DNA of 64,000 nucleotides from Chloracidobacterium sp. (GCA_016712045.1 JADJRV010000003.1:124001-188000), one strand, 5' to 3'. Shown: positions 9,025 through 18,593, numbered from the stretch's first letter. The notes: generated by a model from the letters alone, not told the origin. Numbers and translations are program-made.

Positions 9025-9372
9025 CTATTTCCAAAAGACCGTTAAGTAAACCGCCGCTGCAACCGCAACTGTGATCAACACAGCGATCAAAAAGGTCAAC
9101 CTAAAATCTCCGCCGGGCTCCCAAACATATTCGTTCGACCTGCGCTGACTAACGCGTGCCTTGCGGCGTTCTTCAGCGGCACGCGAGCGTTTCTTTTCAT
9201 CAGCGGCTTTAGTAACAGCTTTTGCGGTCACAGAGCCGTCGCCATTAGATACCGCTTCGTCGTTTGGTTCTTTCGCAACCTGATTTCCGCAGTTGTAGCA
9301 AAAAAGCGTATTTTCACGGACATCTACGCCGCATTTACTACAGACCTCTTTTTTTAGTACAACTTCTGCCAT
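9025..9372 (-). CDS. Zinc-ribbon protein with C-terminal membrane anchor
   Basis: A 115-residue protein. The N-terminal zinc ribbon has two CxxC knuckles, CSKCG (from residue 11) and CYNCG (from about residue 25). A charged Lys/Arg/Glu-rich middle is likely helical. A C-terminal hydrophobic helix (about residues 90-112, FLIAVLITVAVAAAVYLTVF) anchors it as a tail-anchored protein. It starts three bases after the aldehyde dehydrogenase stop and so is translationally linked to the BMC enzyme. Zinc-ribbon plus tail-anchor proteins are usually unassigned. A role in placing or tethering the compartment or enzyme is only a guess from the operon. Confidence 0.75.
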   Translation of the reverse strand: MAEVVLKKEVCSKCGVDVRENTLFCYNCGNQVAKEPNDEAVSNGDGSVTAKAVTKAADEKKRSRAAEERRKARVSQRRSNEYVWEPGGDFRLTFLIAVLITVAVAAAVYLTVFWK

Positions 9373-9375
9373 GGC

Positions 9376-11087
9376 CTATACGTTTGCAAACACCTCTTTC
9401 TCTTCGCCCAGATCTCGCGCTGATGGCGTGAGGATCGTCTTTTTCGAAATATAGATCTTATCACCGCTTTCGATGGCCTTACGAACATCGTCCTCGCTGA
9501 CAAAATCGACCGTCTTGATCGGCACAGGTTTTTGCACGGCATTTTCAGGCGTGATCTCGTGAACAACGGTTTTCACCTCGGCAACAGGTGCGGCCTTTGG
9601 CGGTTCCGGAGTTTGGGCTAACTTCTTACTTAAGAAACTATCGACAATTGCCGCTATATCTTCCCGTCTCGGAACCATTCTGTTTATTGGTGCAGTGGCC
9701 TGGCTCGCCGGCGGCCGATTGCTGACTGCTGACTGCTGACTGCTCACCGGCTTCGTCTCAAACGCAACGCGTTTTATGTCCATCAAATGATGGGGCGAAA
9801 TATTGTCTGAGGTCACGTTCCCGCCCCACGAACCGCAGCCAAGCGTCATGGACGGAGCGAGGTCAGTCGAAAATCCGATCGCACCGTGCGTTGTTGGCGA
9901 ATTGATGATCACCCGCGACGCGGGCATCAGCTCGCCAAACCGGATAGCTGCGGCACGATCCTGCGTATGCATCCCAGACGTATGTCCCATCCCGCCGAAT
10001 TGCAGTATTTCCTGACAGCGACTCGCCCCTGCTCGGCTCCATCTGCGACAAAAAACGCGAGCGTCGGCGAGAGCTTTTCGATCGACCAAGGATAATCACG
10101 CCCAACACCGCCACAATCTGCGATCAGGCATCGTGTGCCGTCAGGGATCGAAATACCTGCAAGATTCGCGATAAACGCCGCCGACTTCCCAACGATACCG
10201 GGATTCAAAGTCCTCTGTGGTGTCTGCAGGATCTTTCCGACCGTGTCCGCCTCTGAGCTATTTAGAAAATGCCCGCCTTGGGCCTTAAATTGTTCCCGCA
10301 CCTGATCGGCAATCGGCGAATCAGCCACTATCGACTGCTCCGAAGCGCAGATCGTGCCGTTATCAAAACAGGTGCTTGTTAAAATATCCGAAACCGCCTT
10401 TGCAACATTAGCCGACCGCTCGATAAATACCGGCACATTTCCCGGCCCAACCCCAAACGCCGGTTTACCTGACGAATATGCAGCCCTTACAAGCCCCGTC
10501 CCGCCTGTCGCGAGGATGACAGCGGTCTTTTTGTGCTTCATCAGGGTCTCGGTGCCCTCGATGGTCGAATTTGTCAGACAGGTGATCGCATCTCCGGGCA
10601 AGCCCGCTTTGATCGCGGCCTCACGCATGATCCGCGTTGTTTCGGCGATGCATTTGGCAGCAGACGGATGAGGCGACAGGACGATCGTGTTACGGGATTT
10701 GATCGAGATAATGATCTTGTAAATTGCTGTCGATGTGGGATTTGTTGAAGGGATGATAGCGGCCACAACACCGCGAGGGCTGGCGATCTCGACTATGCTT
10801 TCGGTATCTTTGACGACGCCGACGGTTTTGAGATCACGAAAGTAATTCCAGACATCCTCGGCGGCAAAACGATTCTTTTCAAACTTGTCCTCGGCTTTGC
10901 CAAATCCAGTTTCCTCATTGGCCATTTTGCCGAGGCGGGCAGCGTCGGCAAGAGCCGCGCGTGACATTACGTCGCAGATCTCGTCGATCTTTGATTGGCT
11001 CAATTGCGCAACAGTCTTAAAGGCAAACGACGCGGCCTCAACCGCGTCGCGTGCTTCCTGTTGAGCAGCTAGATCCTTATCAGCCAT
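9376..11087 (-). CDS. BMC-associated CoA-acylating aldehyde dehydrogenase with C-terminal extension (frameshifted)
   Basis: A PduP/EutE-type enzyme that converts an aldehyde plus CoA and NAD(+) to an acyl-CoA inside a microcompartment. The first frame carries PSTNPTSTAIYK, the nucleotide segment GVGPGNVPVFIE and the catalytic cysteine C247 in FDNGTICASEQS. It breaks at about 10026. The conserved continuation (GASRCQEILQFGGMGHTSGMHT and INSPTTHGAIG) is in another frame. Restoring a fifth G to the four-base run at 10026-10029 gives about 570 residues, roughly 100 longer than PduP/EutE. The tail holds a Ser/Gln-rich repeat linker, an amphipathic helix (REDIAAIVDSFLSKKL) and a segment KIYISKKTILTPSARD like those seen in other BMC-cargo proteins. 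The helix is a likely encapsulation peptide. Confidence 0.9.
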
Positions 11088-11161
11088 ATCTCGTGCAAAT
11101 GCGAATCAGCAACTAGCGAGACAGCCGCTATTCGTAATCCAAAATTCGCAATACGCAATTG

Positions 11162-11554
11162 CTATTTGGTCTTGGTCTTATTTCCTTGCAGCGTACCGCC
11201 GGTCGAACTCTCGCCGCCCGAACCAAGCTGGCGTCCGCCGCCCTGTAGCGCTTTTTCGTCAGGACTCAGTCCGACCGCTCCGCCTTTAGGCAAAACACGC
11301 TCGACCTCGCCGTGCGGACGCGGGATAACGTGGACACTGATAAGTTCGCCGACACGCCTTGCGGCCGCAGCTCCGGCGTCTGTCGCGGCCTTAACGGCAC
11401 CGACATCGCCACGCACAAAGATAGTCACATAACCGGCTCCGATATACTCTTTGCCGATCAGTTTAACATTCGCGGCTTTGACCATAGCATCGGCCGCCTC
11501 TACGGCACCGATAAAACCCTTGGTCTCAACCATTCCCAAAGCCTCTAAACTCAT
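11162..11554 (-). CDS. Bacterial microcompartment shell protein, BMC-H type, with Gly/Lys tail
   Basis: A 130-residue single-domain shell protein, first gene of the BMC operon. The BMC domain (residues 1-95) starts MSLEALGMVETKGFIGAVEAADAM and contains VRGDVGAVKAATDAGAAAARRVG and HVIPRPHGEVE. A 35-residue low-complexity tail (GGGRQLGSGGESSTGG, ending KTKTK) follows, longer than in simple PduA/CcmK proteins. The ATG has a GAGGAA ribosome site. A TTGGGC-16-TATAAT promoter lies about 40 bases upstream. It faces the aldehyde dehydrogenase across a 74-base gap. Confidence 0.95.
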   Translation of the reverse strand: MSLEALGMVETKGFIGAVEAADAMVKAANVKLIGKEYIGAGYVTIFVRGDVGAVKAATDAGAAAARRVGELISVHVIPRPHGEVERVLPKGGAVGLSPDEKALQGGGRQLGSGGESSTGGTLQGNKTKTK

Positions 11555-11589
11555 TGATTATTCCTCGCTAATTGGATTGCTTTACCGAT

Positions 11590-11617
11590 ATTATAATAAC
11601 TACGGCTTATTGCCCAA
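11590..11617 (-). promoter_or_regulatory. Sigma-70-like promoter of the BMC operon
   Basis: Reading the minus strand, TTGGGC (11617-11612) and TATAAT (11595-11590) are separated by 16 bases. The box is 36 bases upstream of the first BMC-H start codon. The -10 is a perfect consensus and the -35 is partial. Confidence 0.6.
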
Positions 11618-11678
11618 ACGCATTACATCAAATTACAAAAACAAAGTAAAATCAACGCTCAAAAGGTGTCCGACTAGA

Positions 11679-11708
11679 TTGACATACGTTCCATTTGAAC
11701 GCTATATT
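11679..11708 (+). promoter_or_regulatory. Sigma-70-like promoter upstream of rodZ
   Basis: A perfect TTGACA at 11679-11684 and TATATT at 11703-11708 are separated by 18 bases, giving a leader of roughly 55 bases before the rodZ-like gene at 11771. It faces away from the BMC promoter, so the 216-base gap holds divergent promoters. Confidence 0.6.
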
Positions 11709-11770
11709 TCAAGTCAAAGAACTACGGCGAATTAGTATTTTAGGTCGCGGTCGACAGCAAACGCTAAAAC

Positions 11771-12792
11771 ATGTCTATGACCCTCGGTGAAAAATTGCGG
11801 CAAGCCCGCGAGGATCGCGGTATATCTCTGAGTGAGGTTGCCGAGCAAACTCGCATCTCTCCGCTATATCTCGAATCTATCGAAAACGACGATTACCGCA
11901 ATCTCCCCGGCGGCATCTTTAACAAAGGCTTTATAAAAACTTTTGCCAAATACGTTGGCGTTGACGAGCAAGAAGCAATGACCGACTACGGTCAGATCGT
12001 GTCTGCCTCAAGCGGTGAACTGGATGAAAAAGAACTAAGACTTTACAAGCCTGAGGTCCTGACCGATGACACGTCGGGTTCGTCGATGATTCCAACCGTC
12101 ATCGTTGCAGTGGTTATTTTGGCGTTGATGACCGCAGGAATACTGTTCCTCGTGAATTACTTGAGACAGCCCGCTGACCCAGAGGCGGCGAATTCTGTTG
12201 CGACACCCGCATCCAATTCAAACACGGCACCGACCGGTAGTAACACCTCGGCAATAGACCCGTCCGCTCCGGCAATGGGATCCGCCAATTTTGAAATAAA
12301 GACAACAACCGCGCTTGTCAAGATAGTGGCGACGGTGGATAGTGAACCGGCAAAGCCGAGTAATCTGGCGGCAGGTTCATCGGTCACATTTACACCAAAA
12401 GAATCGCTTACACTAAACTACAGCCGCTGGAATTTTGACAAGGTGCAGTTGACCATCAACGGCAAGGCGATCTTGCTGCCGAGTGCTCCGCTTGCTCCGA
12501 CTGACAGGGATCGAATCATCGTCACCATCAATAAGGACAATCTCGCACAGATCTGGACGAGCGGTACCGTCTCGACTGAGGTTCCACCGGCAACGACCGA
12601 TGCTAACGCGAATATAGCCACGCTCCGCCCGCGACTACAACGGCCCCAGTTCAACCGCGTCCAACTCCGCTGCCGCCAAAACCGGCGAACGTTGGGGCCA
12701 ATGCGGCTTCAAACACTGCGGCAAAACCGCCCGCGAATACGGCAAAACCGCCGACGATGACCAGTACAAAACCAACGCCAAAGCCGCAATAG
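11771..12792 (+). CDS. RodZ-like helix-turn-helix membrane protein (frameshifted tail)
   Basis: Resembles RodZ, the membrane protein that links MreB filaments to cell-wall elongation. An N-terminal HTH_25-type domain (residues 1-75: LGEKLRQAREDRGISLSEVAEQTRIS, split here by family convention) precedes one transmembrane helix at about 105-130 (PTVIVAVVILALMTAGILFL). A Thr/Asn/Pro linker and a DUF4115-type beta domain (about 175-275) follow. In the printed frame the end becomes Arg-rich nonsense. From about 12616 the other frame gives a Pro/Ala/Thr tail (APPATTTAPVQPRPTPLPP) ending at TAG 12792. One missing base near 12613-12617 restores about 340 residues. The family call is firm; the role in shape is by homology. 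Confidence 0.8.
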
Positions 12793-12841
12793 GCAAATCT
12801 CCAATTTAACCAACGATGTCCGCGACCGTTTGCGGGCATTT

Positions 12842-12869
12842 TTGTTTTGCGGGTTTTGTTGTTTATAAT
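12842..12869 (+). promoter_or_regulatory. Promoter immediately before guaB, suggesting a leaderless mRNA
   Basis: TTGTTT and TATAAT (12864-12869) are separated by 16 bases. The guaB ATG at 12875 begins only five bases after the -10 box, so transcription would start at or beside the A of the start codon. No Shine-Dalgarno sequence is present. Confidence 0.5.
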
Positions 12870-12874
12870 TGGAT

Positions 12875-14345
12875 ATGGAAATCGACAAAATTCAAGAAGG
12901 CCTTACATTTGACGACGTTTTACTCATCCCGGCCTACTCCGAGATACTTCCCGCCGAAGCGGACACACGCACCAAATTTTCACGCAATATCGACCTCAAT
13001 ATACCGCTCTGTTCGTCGGCGATGGATACCGTTACCGAAGCATCGCTCGCGATCGCGCTTGCCCAACAGGGCGGTATCGGCGTAATTCACAAAAATTTTA
13101 GTGTCGCCCAACAAGCCGAAGAGGTCGATAAGGTAAAACGCAGCGAATCGGGCATGATCGTCGATCCTGTGACGATCCACAAAGAAAAGCTCGTCTCAGA
13201 CGCCCTCGCCATCATGGCCCGTTTTAAGATCAGCGGCGTGCCGGTGACGGATGATAAAGGATTGCTCGTCGGCATCATCACAAATCGAGATCTGCGGTTC
13301 GAAACCCGCTTTGACATTCCGGTTTCCGAGATCATGACGCCGCAGCCGTTGGTTACGGTTCCCGTCGGAACGACGCTTGACGAGGCTAAGGTCAAGCTGC
13401 AAAAACACCGTATCGAAAAGCTGCTCGTCGTCGATGACAACGGCCATCTCAAAGGCCTCATCACCGTCAAAGACATTCAAAAAGCCATCAACTTCCCTAT
13501 TGCCGCTAAGGACGAGCTTGGCCGACTACGTTGTGCCGCCGCGATTGGAGCGACGGGCGATTTTCTCGAACGTGCCGAGGCACTGGTAAATTCACGCGTT
13601 GACGCCATCGTCATCGACACGGCTCACGGGCATAGCTCGCGGGTGCTGAATGCGGTCAAACAGGTCAAAGCAAAGTTCCCTGAAATCGAGATCGTCGCGG
13701 GCAATGTCGCGACCGCCGACGCCACAAAAGCGCTTATTTCCGCCGGTGTTGATGCCGTTAAGATCGGTATCGGGCCGGGTTCGATCTGCACGACGCGAGT
13801 CGTGACAGGTGCCGGGCGTGCCGCAGGTGTCGGCAATCGTCGAATGCGTCGAGGCCGCCAAAAATACCGGCGTTCCGATAATTGCTGACGGTGGCGTCAA
13901 ATTTTCAGGCGATGTCGCCAAAGCCATCGCCGCCGGGGCTGACTCTGTCATGATCGGCTCGCTCTTTGCCGGGACCGAAGAAGCTCCGGGCGAGGTCATT
14001 CTGTTCCAAGGCCGCAATTTTAAGACCTATCGCGGCATGGGGTCGATCGGTGCGATGAAAAAAGGCTCGAGCGACCGCTACTCACAAGAGGGTACCGTGG
14101 CAGACGCAAAATACATACCCGAAGGCATCGAGGGCCGCGTCGCCTACAAAGGCACCGTCGCAGAAATGGTCACGCAACTAGTCGGCGGCCTACGCTCCGG
14201 CATGGGCTACACCGGCTGCAAGGACATCGGCGAATTACAATCAAACGCCAAATTCGTCCGCATCACCTCAGCCGGATTACGCGAATCGCACGTCCATGAT
14301 GTGATAATCACAAAAGAAGCGCCGAACTATAGGATCGAATCGTAG
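12875..14345 (+). CDS. guaB: Inosine-5'-monophosphate dehydrogenase (frameshifted)
   Basis: Oxidises IMP to XMP with NAD(+), the committed step to GMP. The N-terminal barrel half (EGLTFDDVLLIPAYSE) is followed by two CBS domains (about residues 95-215). The catalytic loop GSICTTRVVTGAG holds the active cysteine. The frame then breaks at 13814-13816, where a GGG run has one extra base. The next frame continues with GVPQVSAIVECVEAA, the phosphate site ADGGVKFSGDVAKAI and GMGSIGAM. Restored length is 489 residues, normal for the family. ATG at 12875 was chosen over a TTG at 12869 because the TTG overlaps the TATAAT box. Confidence 0.95.
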
Positions 14346-14370
14346 GCAAGATATAACCGCTAAAAGTACT

Positions 14371-14412
14371 AAAAGACGCTAAATAAGAGTTCAACTCTTT
14401 TTAGCGTCTTTT
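14371..14412. terminator. Strong bidirectional terminator between guaB and the ABC-F gene
   Basis: AAAAGACGCTAAA (14371-14383) pairs with TTTAGCGTCTTTT (14400-14412), and inner AGAGT/ACTCT extends the stem to about 18 pairs. The converging genes end on either side. Confidence 0.9.
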
Positions 14413-14436
14413 CGCTTATTTCGCGGGTTTATCCTT

Positions 14437-16357
14437 CTAATTTCCTAATTCGCCAGCGGCTTTGTCCCATTCGTTGTAGAGATCTTGGATGCGGGTTTCG
14501 AGAGCTTTGTGCTCGGCGGCGAGGGTGTTGAGGCGTTCGAAATCGGCGGCGATGTCGGGCAGGGACATCTGACGGGTCAGTTCGGCGGCCTCGGATTCTA
14601 GGGTTGGGATAAGCTTTTCGATCTCGGCGATGCGTTTTTCGAGTTGGTTGATCTGATTTTTGGAAAGGTTCGACGTTTTGCCATCATAAGACACACTCCC
14701 TACCTTTCGTGTTTCCGCCTTGGTGCTCTCACCTGACACCGGTCGCGGTGACGCGTATCCCGTCGGTGGCGAGTTTCCAGTCGTGGAATTCGGTATAGTT
14801 GCCGTCGTAATCGAGCACTCGGCCGTCGGGTTCGAATGAGAGCATCTGGTTGGCGATCTTGTCGAGGAAAAAGCGGTCGTGGCTGACCGCGATGATCGTG
14901 CCGTCGTATTCCTCAAGCGCATTTTCGAGCGACTCACGCGAAGGGATATCGAGGTGGTTGGTCGGCTCGTCGAGGATGAGCACATTTTTCTGCGAATAGA
15001 TCAGCTTGGCAAGGGCGAGCCTTCCCTTTTCGCCGCCGGAGAGGGCCGAAACGGGCTTGAAAACGTCTTCGCCCATGAATAGGAATTTTGCGAGAAAGCC
15101 TCGGAGCGTATTGTTATCAGCCGACGGGGCGACTCGTCTTAATTCCTGGATCACTTCGTTTCGCGGTTCGAGACCTTCGAGATTCTGCGAATAATAGCCA
15201 ATATTCACCTTTGTGCCCCAGTGAATCTTGCCGTCGAGTTCGCGAATGTTGCCGAGGACGGTTTTGATCAGCGTCGTTTTGCCCGTGCCGTTACCGCCGA
15301 TAATGCCGAGCGCGTCGCCGCGATGGAGCGAGAAATTGAGCTTGCTCGCCAGCACCTTTTCGCCGTAGCCGATCGTCAGGTCTTCGGCGGTCAGAACATT
15401 GTTACCCGTCCGCTGTACCTGACGCAGGCCAAAATTGCCGCCGGATTTTTCACTGGTAACGGCTTCGATCCGCTCCATTCTTGCGAGTAGTGTCCGGCGT
15501 GATTTCGCCTGCTTGGTCTTTTGTCCTTCGAGATTTTTGCGGATGAATTCTTGGGTCTTGTTGATCAACTGCTGCTGATTTTCGTATTCGCGGATCTGCT
15601 GTTCCCGCCGCAGCTCGCGTTCCTCGAGATATTTCGAGTAATTTCCTTTGTACGTTACAGCCTGCCCTCGATCCATTTCGATGACGCGGGTTGTCGTGCG
15701 GTCGAGGAAATAGCGGTCGTGGCTAATGACGACGTAGGTCTTTTCGTAGGTCTTTAGAAATTCTTCGAGCCATTCGACGGCGTTGACGTCGAGGTGATTG
15801 GTCGGCTCGTCGAGCAGCATTACGTCGGCGTTTGAGAGCAGCAGACGCACCATTCCGAGCCGGTTCTTTTGACCGCCGGAAAGCGTTCGCACGTCGTCAC
15901 CCCACGATTCCGCAGCAAAACCCATTCCCAGCAAAACAGCCTCGGCCTTTGCCGCGTATGAAAAACCGTCCGCGTGTTCGAACTCGGTCTGGAGATCGGC
16001 GTAGCGGTCGAGAACGGCGTCGGAGTGGTCCGTTTCCATCTGCTTTTCGAGCCGCCGCATTTCGGCTTCCATGTCGTGGATCTCTTTGAAAGCGGAAAGC
16101 GCCGCCGTGTGCACGGTCTCGGCTTCGCCAAAATCGACGTGCTGGTCAAGCAACCCCAGTTTTAGGCCGTTCATCTTGATGACCTCGCCGTCGTCCGCGG
16201 CCTCTTGGCCAATGATCAGACGAAAAACTGTTGTCTTACCCGCGCCGTTACGCCCGACGAGGCCAACTTTTTCATTCGGGTTGACCTGAAACGAGACACC
16301 TTTCAGTATCTCGGTCCCGCCGTACCCTTTCCACACATCTTGCAGTCTAAATAGCAT
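14437..16357 (-). CDS. ABC-F family ATPase (ribosome-associated; frameshifted near C-terminus)
   Basis: A soluble protein with two ATP-binding cassettes and no membrane domain, of the family that acts on ribosomes in translation or antibiotic resistance. Cassette 1 has Walker A GRNGAGKTT, signature LSGGQKNRLG and Walker B DVMLLDEPTNHLD. Cassette 2 has GGNGTGKTT, LSGGEKGRLALAK and VLILDEPTNHLD. The charged linker (YSKYLEERELRREQQIREYE) is typical of ABC-F. The frame breaks at a CCC run (plus strand, 14759-14761). The other frame supplies a C-terminal coiled coil (NQINQLEKRIAEIEKLI) ending at 14437. I chose MLFRLQDVWKGYGG at 16357 as the start because the family begins there. TACTGT lies just before it, again without a ribosome site. 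The exact subfamily is not assignable. Confidence 0.9.
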
Positions 16358-16365
16358 AAAAAAAC

Positions 16366-16438
16366 AGTAGTCGGTTGTCATCAGTCAGTTGTCAGTAGAG
16401 ACTCCTCGTGACAATTGACTTGTTGACAACCGACTACT
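16366..16438. repeat. Perfect 15-base inverted repeat in the abcF-ppiC gap
   Basis: AGTAGTCGGTTGTCA (16366-16380) is exactly mirrored by TGACAACCGACTACT (16424-16438). The centre contains further GTTGTCA/TGACAA pieces. It starts nine bases upstream of the ABC-F ATG and follows the foldase gene, so it could terminate the upstream transcript or form a REP-like element. The inner 'CAGTCAGTTGTCAGT' motif is of a dispersed-repeat type. Confidence 0.7.
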
Positions 16439-16465
16439 CTCTATCGATCATCGAGAAAAACTCGA

Positions 16466-17744
16466 CTATTTGTTAGCCGGAGCGTTTGCCGCGGGTTTTG
16501 CCGCGTTAGCAGCCGGTTTGTCCGCAGGTTTTGCATCAGCCGGTTTGTTTGCCGGAGCCGCTGCGTTGGTATTTGCCGCGGTGTTTGTAGTAGCCGGAGC
16601 AGCCGTGTTCGCATTTGCCGCCGGAGCCGCGTTTGCAGCACCCGCCGGACGTGCACCGCTCAGCTCGTTAGGATTGTCAACAACCTTTTTCGCAAGGAAG
16701 TTTTCGATCTTGGCTTCGTTCATAGCAACTGCCTGATACGACGCCGCGAGGAGCTGTTTGCGGTTGTCAACAAGCGATTTCTGCACCTGCTCACGAACAC
16801 CCGGACTCTCAAGCGTGACCGCCTCGTCCTTGTCACTACGCTCTTGCAGCTTGAGAATAAAGAATTTGCCCTGCGAACGAGTCGAGGTGATGCCGCCGAT
16901 CTGCGACTGCGGATTCATCAAACCTAGGACGGTCTGCTCAGGGAAAGCCTGTTTCAGGTCATCCTCGGCCAAATAGCCAAGATCACCGCCCTGAAATTTG
17001 CTCTGATCTTCGCTAAACTCGCGAGCTACAGATGCAAAATCCTGTCCGCTCTGGAGCTTCTTAATTATCTCATTGCCCCGGAGAACAGCCGAGGGTTCGT
17101 CAACGGTCTGGTCGCCCTCGCCGCTATTTGAAGGATCAACGATAATTGCAGCTAGTTTTACGCCTTTCTTTTTAACAAAAGCCTCTTTGTTGCCGTTGTA
17201 AAAAGCCTCGACCTCAGAATCCTTCGGGGGTTCGATCTTGCCGGTGATCTTGTCAACGAGCTTTTGGATCGCGATCGACCTTTTTGACCTGATCGCGAAG
17301 AGCGGCTTCGGTCATGCCCTGCTCTTTCATGCTCTTTTCGATCTGATCCGTCGTCTTGCCGCTTGCGGTCTTTTGCTTATTGATCTCGGCAGTGATGTCA
17401 TCCTCAGACGGCACGCTACCCTCTTTTTCAGCTTTTTGGAACATTACCTCTTGCTCGACTAGCGTTTGCAGCACCTGTAGGCGTGCACCGGCGAGTTCGA
17501 GCGGCGAGAGTTTACTCTCCTGTCCCTGAGACTGCGCTTTGACCGCACGGTCGACTTCCTGCATTGTGATGATCTTGCCGTTCACCTTGGCCGCAGTTTC
17601 GTTCGGGTCTCCGCCTGGACCGGTATTGGCCGCCGGACCGCCGCACGCACTAAAAAATGCTGCAAAAACTGCCACAGCCGCTGTTAACAAGAACCCTCTT
17701 TTATTAATTTGCACGATTGCTTTTACTCCTTTCAACTTATCCAT
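16466..17744 (-). CDS. PpiC/SurA-type lipoprotein foldase (peptidyl-prolyl isomerase; frameshifted)
   Basis: Predicted periplasmic lipoprotein chaperone of the PrsA/SurA type. The ATG at 17744 gives a lipoprotein signal ending FFSAC. A SurA N-terminal helical domain follows (NGKIITMQEVDRAV to EQEVMFQKAEKEG). The frame breaks in the TTTTT run at 17281-17285 (one extra base). The next frame continues with AIQKLVDKITGKIEPP and a parvulin domain (RGNEIIKKLQSGQDFASVAREFSED, GGDLGYLAEDDL). It ends in a long Ala/Asn/Pro/Lys tail. An upstream TTG (17771) extends the frame but adds nothing to the signal, so it was rejected. Confidence 0.85.
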
Positions 17745-17757
17745 TGTTTGTCTCGCC

Positions 17758-17787
17758 TTGACTAAGCCCAAGGCTGTTTGTTATAAA
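17758..17787 (+). promoter_or_regulatory. Sigma-70-like promoter of rpmB
   Basis: TTGACT (17758-17763) and TATAAA (17782-17787) are 18 bases apart. The predicted leader of about 55 bases holds a small hairpin GAGTTTT-TCGT-AAAACTC and then a GGGAGGAAA ribosome site. Confidence 0.5.
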
Positions 17788-17848
17788 TATCGTTTTGAGT
17801 TTTTCGTAAAACTCTTTGTAGTCCCCATTAAATGGGAGGAAAATTATT

Positions 17849-18043
17849 ATGGCAAAACGCTGCGACATATGCGGGAAAGGCCCGCAGTTTGGAAATAACG
17901 TTTCACACGCTAACAACAAGACACGACGTAGGTTCAATCCGAACCTGCAACCTGTCCGTGTTCAGCTCCCGGCCGGCGGCAACGGACGAATGAAAGTCTG
18001 CACCCGCTGCATCAAGACCGGAAAAATTATCAAAGCCGCTTAG
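17849..18043 (+). CDS. rpmB: 50S ribosomal protein L28
   Basis: A 64-residue ribosomal protein with the L28 start MAKRCDICGKGPQFGNNVSHANN and the RRRFNPNLQPVRV core. It carries two CxxC pairs (CDIC and CTRC) of the zinc-binding 'C+' version. The ribosome site GGGAGGAAA is optimally placed. It is a single-gene unit bounded by its own promoter and the terminator at 18076. Confidence 0.97.
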   Translation: MAKRCDICGKGPQFGNNVSHANNKTRRRFNPNLQPVRVQLPAGGNGRMKVCTRCIKTGKIIKAA

Positions 18044-18075
18044 GTCTATTTGAGACGCGGTATCTCGTTTTAGTT

Positions 18076-18110
18076 GCCAAACGCTAATATTTTATTGGCG
18101 TTTGGCTTTT
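18076..18110. terminator. Terminator between rpmB and ridA
   Basis: GCCAAACGC (18076-18084) pairs with GCGTTTGGC (18098-18106) and is followed by TTTT on the plus strand. It ends just before the ridA stop, so it may serve both converging genes. Confidence 0.85.
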
Positions 18111-18111
18111 C

Positions 18112-18498
18112 TTATTGCCCGAAAACGGCGATACAATCGATCTCGACCTTAGCATCGCGCGGCAGCCTTGCCGCCTGAACCGTCGCTCTCGCCGGTTTGT
18201 TATCGCTAAAAAACTGGGAATAAACCTCGTTCATCTCGGCAAAATCATTCATATCCGCCAAAAAGACGGTTGTCTTTACAACGTTGTCGAGGCTCGTTCC
18301 AGCTGCTTTAAGGACCTCACTGAGATTCTTTAGAACCTGCTCGGTCTGCTCACTCACGACTTCTGAAACAAAATTGCCGGTCGACGGGTCGATCGGTATT
18401 TGTCCTGAGCAAAAGACCAAGCCGCCGGCCTTTATCGCCTGCGAGTAGGGGCCGATGGCTCCGGGTGCATTATCTGTCGAAACGATCTCTTTATTCAT
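18112..18498 (-). CDS. ridA: RidA family enamine/imine deaminase
   Basis: A 128-residue YjgF/YER057c/UK114 protein. RidA hydrolyses reactive 2-aminoacrylate and related imines released by PLP dehydratases such as the one at 2254. Visible family marks are IGPYSQAIKAGGLVFCSGQIPIDP, the LKAAGTSLDNVVKTTVFL helix and the C-terminal PARATVQAARLPRDAKVEIDCIA, containing the substrate-binding arginine. The ATG at 18498 gives the usual length; a TTG five codons earlier is possible but less likely. It ends against the rpmB terminator. Confidence 0.9.
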   Translation of the reverse strand: MNKEIVSTDNAPGAIGPYSQAIKAGGLVFCSGQIPIDPSTGNFVSEVVSEQTEQVLKNLSEVLKAAGTSLDNVVKTTVFLADMNDFAEMNEVYSQFFSDNKPARATVQAARLPRDAKVEIDCIAVFGQ

Positions 18499-18593
18499 TA
18501 CGTTCAGGCTCAAAAAGTCACTCTAAGCAAAAGGCGAATTCTAGCAAATTACTGGACAAAAAGAAAGTAGGTGGGCAGGAGTTTGTTTGGATA

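Noticed and set aside
9719..9745. Short tandem repeats as a CRISPR array
   Set aside because: Units are seven bases without spacers and are translated; no cas genes are present.
13800..13830. Programmed ribosomal frameshifting in guaB and similar genes
   Set aside because: No slippery heptamer with a downstream structure was seen, and the same kind of break occurs in many unrelated genes, which fits base-calling error.
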